Assembly: GCA_001805765.1 (NCBI GenBank)
Contig: MHGW01000006.1
Coordinates: forward strand, 6,035-17,489
Origin: Omnitrophica WOR_2 bacterium RIFCSPLOWO2_01_FULL_41_12
GTDB lineage: Bacteria > Omnitrophota > Gorgyraeia > Gygaellales > Profunditerraquicolaceae
Length of the DNA stretch: 11,455 nucleotides
Reading direction: 5' to 3'
Shown here: positions 7,249 to 11,455 of the stretch, in pieces
Position numbering within the stretch: position 1 is the stretch's first letter
Layout of the letters: every line of letters begins with the position of its first letter
Translations under genes and position numbers: made by a program
Notes under the pieces: model-generated
The model's database searches: none
The model's input: the letters and a program-made list of their open reading frames with translations, nothing else
Told to the model about the DNA's origin: nothing

Positions 7249-7749
7249 ATGGCTTTTAAAAGGAAACCGGAAGAAAAGATTCTTGATGTTGATGCCTCCA
7301 TGCAGGGGACTTTAAGTTTTAAAGACCCGGTGAATCTGCGTATTAATGGTAAATTTGAAGGGACTCTGGAGACTAAAGGTAATTTAACCGTCGGTCAGAG
7401 CGCCCAGGTTTATGCCGATATTAGCGGAGACAACATAGTTGTTGGCGGTAGGGTTAGGGGCAGGGTAACGGCTAAGGAGAGATTAACCCTTTTACCCTCG
7501 GCAATCGTAGAAGGTGATATTTATCCGGCTAAATTAAATGTTGCCGAAGGCGCGATATTGGAAGGTAATTGCTCAATGCTCCACGATTTCCTCAATGCCG
7601 AAGAATTAGCCCGTTATTTAGAGGTAGATTTAAATTCAGTCCTGGAATGGGCAAATTCGGGAAAGATACCCGGGTTAAAGGAAAGCGGGGACTGGAGGTT
7701 TGAGCGCAAGAGCATTGATTCTTGGGTGGCTTCAGGAAAGGTGAGATAG
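7249..7749 (+). CDS. bactofilin fused to a C-terminal helix-turn-helix (excisionase/MerR-like) domain
   Basis: The 166-residue product has two parts. Residues about 12-108 are a bactofilin (polymer-forming cytoskeletal) domain: 'DASMQGTLSFKDPVNLRING', then repeating beta-helix turns such as 'GNLTVGQSAQVYADISGDNI', 'VGGRVRGRVTAKERLTL' and 'AIVEGDIYPAKLNV'. Residues about 114-163 form an HTH_17-like unit: 'FLNAEELARYLEVDLNSVLE', 'WANSGKIPG' and 'WRFERKSIDSWVASGK', matching the helix-turn-helix plus wing of excisionase-type domains. Bactofilins form filaments that scaffold envelope or chromosome-organising proteins; a DNA-binding tail would be unusual. The HTH could instead mediate protein contacts. 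The AAGGAGGT ribosome binding site (7236-7243) is near perfect, suggesting strong expression. The next gene encodes a second copy of the same HTH type. Confidence 0.88.
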   Translation: MAFKRKPEEKILDVDASMQGTLSFKDPVNLRINGKFEGTLETKGNLTVGQSAQVYADISGDNIVVGGRVRGRVTAKERLTLLPSAIVEGDIYPAKLNVAEGAILEGNCSMLHDFLNAEELARYLEVDLNSVLEWANSGKIPGLKESGDWRFERKSIDSWVASGKVR

Positions 7750-7773
7750 GGACTGTTGTACTAGTGAGGAATT

Positions 7774-8088
7774 ATGGCGGAAGAGAAACTTTTGACGGTA
7801 AGGGATGTTTCTATAATTTTAGGCATTTCCGAAAAAGAAGTCATAGATTTGGCGGAAAGCGGCCAGATGCCTGCCTATAAAGTCGGGGGTGTTTTTTTAA
7901 GATTTAAACGCGAACAGGTAGATGAAATTAGAAAAACTTTTCGCCCCGCCATATCTGCTCATGAAGAAAACCGGAAGAAATATTCCCTCGATGAGAAAAT
8001 AAGAGACTTTTTTTATTTTAATGATTTCTACATATTATCTGTTTTAATAATTTTGTTGATGCTGGCGATTATATTTAGGGGATATTGA
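7774..8088 (+). CDS. helix-turn-helix protein with a C-terminal membrane anchor
   Basis: This 104-residue protein begins with an excisionase-like HTH_17 domain (about 5-55). It reads 'KLLTVRDVSIILGISEKEV', then 'AESGQMPAYKVGG' and 'LRFKREQVDEI'. A charged linker (56-78) leads to a single hydrophobic helix (about 84-101, YILSVLIILLMLAIIF) at the extreme C-terminus, as in tail-anchored proteins. The HTH domain aligns with that of the upstream bactofilin fusion, with about 13 identities over some 46 positions by eye, including the SG-x-(I/M)-P turn and the RF-x-R wing. A membrane-attached DNA-binding protein next to a cytoskeletal scaffold suggests a shared task, but no function is established. 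TGAGGA at 7765-7770 is the likely ribosome binding site, with rather short spacing. Confidence 0.8.
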   Translation: MAEEKLLTVRDVSIILGISEKEVIDLAESGQMPAYKVGGVFLRFKREQVDEIRKTFRPAISAHEENRKKYSLDEKIRDFFYFNDFYILSVLIILLMLAIIFRGY

Positions 8089-8094
8089 GAAATA

Positions 8095-8763
8095 ATGATT
8101 TTAAAATCTGGTTTTTGCGACCTTGCCTTTGCCAAGGTAGATATAGATAGAAAGAGGCGCCGGGGTTTTTCAGAAGTAGTTTATTGCCCGGGAAAGACCA
8201 AAGAAGACATCAAAAAGATTGCCTGCGCGTTAATCCGCAATAATCAGGATTTATTGCTCACGAAGTTAGATGAGTCCGGATTCGCGTATCTGAAGAAATC
8301 AGTCCCGAAGTTAAAATATAATTCATTGGCTAAGTTAGGTTACCTCCTGCCAAAACATAAAATCCTGAAAAAAGGCTTGGTCCTGGTAGTTTGCGCAGGC
8401 ACATCAGATATACCTGTGGCTGAAGAGGCAGTGGTAACATTAGAGGTAATGGGCAATAGAGTGCAGAAACTTTATGACGTAGGCGTAGCGGGGGTGCACC
8501 GTTTTATGCATCATCTCCAACTTCTTAAAAAGGCAAAAGTAATTGTGGTAGTGGCGGGTATGGAAGGGGCATTGGCAAGTTTGGTCAGCGGATTGTGCAG
8601 GGCTCCGGTAATTGCTGTGCCTACAAGTTGCGGTTACGGAGCAAATTTCGGCGGCTTATCCGCATTATTAACCATGTTAAATTCCTGTTCTCCGGGAGTG
8701 GCGGTGGTCAATATTGATAATGGCTTTGGCGCAGGCTATTTTGCGTCGTTGATTAATAAGTAA
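8095..8763 (+). CDS. larB: LarB, nickel-pincer nucleotide cofactor biosynthesis carboxylase/hydrolase
   Basis: LarB carboxylates the pyridine ring of nicotinic acid adenine dinucleotide and hydrolyses it, the first step toward the nickel-pincer nucleotide used by lactate racemase and relatives. The 222-residue sequence has the N-terminal 'FAKVDIDRKRRRGFSEVVYC' and 'GKTKEDI' region. It is followed by the PurE-like domain: 'AGTSDIPVAEEAVVTLEVMG', 'LYDVGVAGVHRF', 'VVAGMEGALASLVSGL', 'PVIAVPTSCGYGANFGGLSA' and 'MLNSCSPGVAVVNIDNGFGA'. Cys198 in MLNSCSPG should be the nucleophilic cysteine described for Lactiplantibacillus LarB. The length is normal. The partners larC and larE are not in this window. 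The start six bases after the previous stop has no clear ribosome binding site. The stop is immediately followed by the ATG of the FmdE-like gene. Confidence 0.92.
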   Translation: MILKSGFCDLAFAKVDIDRKRRRGFSEVVYCPGKTKEDIKKIACALIRNNQDLLLTKLDESGFAYLKKSVPKLKYNSLAKLGYLLPKHKILKKGLVLVVCAGTSDIPVAEEAVVTLEVMGNRVQKLYDVGVAGVHRFMHHLQLLKKAKVIVVVAGMEGALASLVSGLCRAPVIAVPTSCGYGANFGGLSALLTMLNSCSPGVAVVNIDNGFGAGYFASLINK

Positions 8764-8819
8764 ATGCAAAAATCAAAAATAAAAAATAAAAATTACAATT
8801 TAAAATTTAAAAATAAAAG
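8764..8819 (+). repeat. A-rich low-complexity stretch at the 5' end of the FmdE-like gene
   Basis: The line 8761-8820 has only 5 G/C in 60 bases and is built from near-repeats of CAAAAATCAAAAAT and AAAAATAAAAATT followed by TTTAAAATTTAAAAA. Such strings look like the short dispersed intergenic A-rich repeats seen in several uncultured bacterial lineages, an impression from memory. Here it is in frame with, and upstream of, the conserved FmdE sequence and may be untranslated leader. Confidence 0.5.
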
Positions 8820-9216
8820 ATTGTTGAAAGATGCTATAGATTTTCACGGACATTTAGGTCCTTATTTGGTATTAGGAATATTAATGGGTGAATTAGCAAT
8901 TAAGAAACTCAGATGTAAGAAGCATTTTGGCATCGGGGCAATTGTAAGGGGGGCCATTAAAAAACCTGTGTCATGCCTGATAGATGGCATTCAGATTTCC
9001 ACAGGCTGTACCTATGGTAAGGGAAATATTGAAAAGAAGAATGGTAAAACGATACAGGTTTTATTTAAGAATTTACAGAACAATAAAGGGATTAGAATAA
9101 ATCTGAATAAAAATTTAATTGTACGATTAGGGCATCTTAATGGACATAAAGAATCAGAGGCATTTGCCAGAGGATTATTAAAAACAAATTATATAAATTT
9201 ATTTGAGGTAAATTAA
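8764..9216 (+). CDS. FmdE-family protein (formylmethanofuran dehydrogenase subunit E-like), no zinc ribbon
   Basis: The 150-residue product contains a recognisable FmdE domain: 'DAIDFHGHLGPYLVLGILMG' (His28, His30), then 'KPVSCLIDGIQISTGCTYGK' (Cys71, Cys82) and a late 'FARGLL'. FmdE proteins were named from methanogen tungsten/molybdenum formylmethanofuran dehydrogenase operons, but many bacterial members are stand-alone and of unknown role. This one ends without the C-terminal CxxC zinc ribbon found in some members. Its first 19 residues (MQKSKIKNKNYNLKFKNKR) are lysine- and asparagine-rich and come from an A-rich repeat-like stretch. The real start may be TTG at 8821 or 8824, just before the conserved part. 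The gene is visibly AT-richer than its neighbours (10 G/C in 60 bases at 9061-9120). It directly abuts larB and lies one base from acsC. Confidence 0.82.
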   Translation: MQKSKIKNKNYNLKFKNKRLLKDAIDFHGHLGPYLVLGILMGELAIKKLRCKKHFGIGAIVRGAIKKPVSCLIDGIQISTGCTYGKGNIEKKNGKTIQVLFKNLQNNKGIRINLNKNLIVRLGHLNGHKESEAFARGLLKTNYINLFEVN

Positions 9217-9217
9217 C

Positions 9218-10546
9218 ATGGCCTTATCAGGACTGGATATTTACAAGTTGCTGCCTAAAACAAATTGCCGCGAATGCGGTTTTGTCACTTGCCTGGCCTT
9301 TGCCATGGCCTTGGCAAAAAAATCAGTAAGCATTGATAAGTGCCCTTATTTAAGCCAAGATGCAAAAAGGGTTTTAGAGGCTTCTAGCCTTCCACCTATT
9401 AAGTTGATAACTATAGGTGAAGGCGAGAATAAGTTAGAAGTGGGCAATGAAACCGTAATGTTTCGCCACGAAGAGAAGTTTCATCATCCTTGCGGCTTGG
9501 GGTTTATTATTGAAGATAATTTAGGTGATTCCCAGATAAAGCAGAAGTTAGAAAAAATTAACCAATTAAAATTTGAACGCGTCGGCCAAATTCTGAACGT
9601 CAATCTTATTGCTATCCACCAGAATAAAGACGCAAAAAGATTTACAGAGGTCGTAAAGTTAGTTTTAAACAATTCCTCTTTAGGATTGGTTTTAATGAGC
9701 GATGATTTAGAGGCGCAAACCCAGGCCTTAGAAATAAGCAAAATAAAGAAGCCGCTCCTCTACCATGCTACGCAGGAAAACGCAGCAGAATTCTCCAAAT
9801 TAGCCAAGGACTTCAATGTTCCTTTGGTGGTTTCTGCGTCAGACTTAGAAGGCCTTTCCGCTCTTACTAAGGAATTGAATAATCAGGGGGTTGGTGACTT
9901 AGTCTTAGATACGGGGAAAAAATCTATTGCCGATAAAATTTGGGATTTTACCCAGATCAGAAGGCAGGCGCTAAAGAAATCAAACCGCAGTTTAGGTTTT
10001 CCCATTTTAGCAGTGGTTCAGGAAGATGAACCCTATGAAGAAGTAATGCAGGCAGCTACCTATATTACAAAATACGCAAACATTATTTTAATCCAGGGAA
10101 TAGAGACTTGGCAGGTTTTATCATTACTGACACTCAGGCAGAATATTTATACTGACCCGCAAAAACCCTTGCAGATAGAGCCTAAGATTTATCCGGTGGG
10201 CCAGGTTACGGATAAATCGCCGGTTTTAGCCACGACTAATTTTTCTCTTACCTATTATACGGTTTTAGGAGAAGTAGAGGCAAGTAAAATTCCTTCCTAT
10301 ATCGTAAGCGTAGATACCGAAGGCATGTCGGTGTTAACTGCCTGGGCAGCAGAAAAATTTACTCCGGAAAAAATCGCGGATGCTTTAAATAAATTCGGGG
10401 TAAAAGAAAAGGTTGCGCATACCCGATTGATTATTCCGGGTTATGTTGCGGTGATGAGCGGAGACTTAGAGGAGAAATCCGGCTGGCAGGTGGTGGTGGG
10501 CCCCAAAGAAGCCTCTGGAATTCCGTCGTTCTTAAAAAATTTATAA
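9218..10546 (+). CDS. acsC: corrinoid/iron-sulfur protein large (gamma) subunit of CODH/acetyl-CoA synthase
   Basis: AcsC (CdhE in archaea) with AcsD forms the corrinoid Fe-S protein, which carries the methyl group from methyltetrahydrofolate to acetyl-CoA synthase in the Wood-Ljungdahl pathway. The 442-residue length is normal. The N-terminal [4Fe-4S] motif is Cys17, Cys20, Cys25 and Cys42 (NCRECGFVTC, then KCPYLS). The middle TIM-barrel region includes 'ETVMFRHEEKFHHPCGLGF'. The C-terminal corrinoid-binding region has 'TTNFSLTYYTVLGEVEASKI', 'SVDTEGMSVLTAWAA' and the terminal 'GPKEASGIPSFLKNL'. GAGG at 9205-9208 is a reasonable ribosome binding site. It sits one base after the FmdE-like gene, and a RACo-type activator follows at once, which fits. 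The acsA, acsB and acsD genes are not in this window. Confidence 0.94.
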   Translation: MALSGLDIYKLLPKTNCRECGFVTCLAFAMALAKKSVSIDKCPYLSQDAKRVLEASSLPPIKLITIGEGENKLEVGNETVMFRHEEKFHHPCGLGFIIEDNLGDSQIKQKLEKINQLKFERVGQILNVNLIAIHQNKDAKRFTEVVKLVLNNSSLGLVLMSDDLEAQTQALEISKIKKPLLYHATQENAAEFSKLAKDFNVPLVVSASDLEGLSALTKELNNQGVGDLVLDTGKKSIADKIWDFTQIRRQALKKSNRSLGFPILAVVQEDEPYEEVMQAATYITKYANIILIQGIETWQVLSLLTLRQNIYTDPQKPLQIEPKIYPVGQVTDKSPVLATTNFSLTYYTVLGEVEASKIPSYIVSVDTEGMSVLTAWAAEKFTPEKIADALNKFGVKEKVAHTRLIIPGYVAVMSGDLEEKSGWQVVVGPKEASGIPSFLKNL

Positions 10547-10564
10547 TTTTAGCGGGTGGCTGAG

Positions 10565-11455
10565 GTGGAAAAATTTAAGATTACTTTTTATCCAGATAAT
10601 AAATCTATAGAAGTGGAGAGAGGCAAGACTATTTTATCGTCTGCCATATCTGCCGGGGTCTATATTAATTCCAGCTGCGGCGGAGACGGAGTCTGCGGCA
10701 GATGTAAGGTAATTTTAAAAAAAGGCCAGGTGAGCACCCAGCCCAGCGGAAGGATAAGTTTAGAGGAGAGGAAAAAGCAAATTTTTCTGGCTTGTCTTAC
10801 CACTATACAGAGTGATTTAGAAATAGAAGTTCCGCCTGAGTCCAGGCTGGATTTAGAAAAATTAACTCAGGATGAGATAGATTTAAGATTAAAAGGGCTT
10901 TATTCAGAATCAGAAGAAATAGAGCCGTCAGCATCTATTCTGGGAGAAGAGATATTCGTACATTCGCCATTAGCGACAAAATTATATTTAGAATTGCCGC
11001 AGCCCAACCTTGAAGATAAAATCAGCGACTTAGAAAGGCTGTATCGTCAGATTCGCCGCATTCAGGATATACCGATTATGCAGACCGGCCTGGCTAATAT
11101 CCGGCGTTTAGGAGAATTACTGCGTTCTTCTGACTGGAAAGTCACAGTTACTTTAGGCAAGAGAAACGGGACCACTGAGATTGTCTTAGTTGAGCCGGGC
11201 GATACCTCGCATAAGAATTACGGACTTTGTTTTGATATCGGAACCACGACTATCTCCGGACAATTAGTTGACTTAAATACAAAAAAAGTATTGGGCACCA
11301 AGGCCACCTATAATAAACAGGTAAGTTTTGGCAGCGATGTGATTACCCGCATTATTTATGCCCAGCAGCTAGATGGCCTGGAAAAATTGCATCATGCGGT
11401 TATTGACGGAATGAATCAGATGATTCAGGACCTTATCCGGGAAAATAATATTGAC
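10565..11455 (+). CDS. acsV: RACo-type reductive activator of the corrinoid/iron-sulfur protein (ferredoxin plus ASKHA domain), 3' end missing
   Basis: The first 297 residues are present and the frame is open at the edge; family members are roughly 600-650 residues. Residues about 1-93 form a plant-type [2Fe-2S] ferredoxin domain with Cys38, Cys44, Cys47 and Cys77 (SCGGDGVCGRC, then LACL). A linker (94-125) and a middle domain (about 126-210) follow. The ATP-binding ASKHA domain starts with 'YGLCFDIGTTTISGQLVDL' at 219-237. This matches the domain order known for RACo, which uses ATP to drive reduction of inactive Co(II) in the corrinoid protein. The start is taken as GTG at 10565, with GGGTGG (10554-10559) upstream. 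An in-frame GTG at 10556 (MAEVEKF) is an alternative, bounded by a TAG at 10550. Adjacency to acsC supports RACo over other DUF4445 ferredoxins used by methyltransferase systems. Confidence 0.88.
   Translation, partial: MEKFKITFYPDNKSIEVERGKTILSSAISAGVYINSSCGGDGVCGRCKVILKKGQVSTQPSGRISLEERKKQIFLACLTTIQSDLEIEVPPESRLDLEKLTQDEIDLRLKGLYSESEEIEPSASILGEEIFVHSPLATKLYLELPQPNLEDKISDLERLYRQIRRIQDIPIMQTGLANIRRLGELLRSSDWKVTVTLGKRNGTTEIVLVEPGDTSHKNYGLCFDIGTTTISGQLVDLNTKKVLGTKATYNKQVSFGSDVITRIIYAQQLDGLEKLHHAVIDGMNQMIQDLIRENNID

Noticed and set aside
7747..7773. A full second copy of the GGGAC hairpin element
   Set aside because: Only about nine bases match and no stem can be formed; it is reported only as a weak observation.

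Overview
The window looks like chromosomal DNA from an uncultured anaerobic bacterium with moderate to low GC. The best guess is Candidatus Omnitrophota (OP3) or a similar deep lineage. That placement rests on overall gene style: tightly packed and overlapping genes, a GatCAB amidotransferase, a bactofilin joined to a helix-turn-helix, and Wood-Ljungdahl corrinoid-protein genes. It has not been tested with marker-gene trees. All gene calls use the standard bacterial code, and no RNA genes, CRISPR arrays or transposases are visible.

Layout. At the left edge (1-480, minus strand) is the N-terminal 160 residues of a large protein resembling those annotated as cellobiose phosphorylase-like. A 124-base divergent promoter region follows. 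It contains a good sigma70-type promoter (TTGACT-17-TAATAT) pointing right and a weaker one pointing left. From 605 to the right edge every gene is on the plus strand with gaps of 0 to about 60 bases or short overlaps. The order is gatC, gatA, gatB, S41 C-terminal processing protease, divergent polysaccharide deacetylase, tsaD, MgtC-like membrane protein, bactofilin-HTH fusion, HTH protein with a C-terminal membrane helix, larB, FmdE-like protein, acsC (CFeSP large subunit) and the first 297 residues of a RACo-type corrinoid activator that runs off the edge.

How the genes fit together. GatC, GatA and GatB form the complex that amidates misacylated Glu-tRNA(Gln) and/or Asp-tRNA(Asn). TsaD makes the t6A tRNA modification, so the left part is translation-related. 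The protease and the deacetylase-like protein are a familiar cell-envelope pair. The bactofilin-HTH and HTH-membrane proteins share a related putative DNA-binding domain, one attached to a polymer-forming scaffold and the other to the membrane. This pair is the most unusual item here. The right end is metal-cofactor and C1 metabolism: LarB (nickel-pincer nucleotide synthesis), an FmdE-family protein, the corrinoid/Fe-S protein subunit of CODH/ACS and its reductive activator.

Repeat-like material occurs in three places: a GGGAC/GTCCC hairpin element between gatA and gatB, a 14-base tandem repeat inside tsaD, and a very A-rich low-complexity stretch forming the 5' end of the FmdE-like gene.
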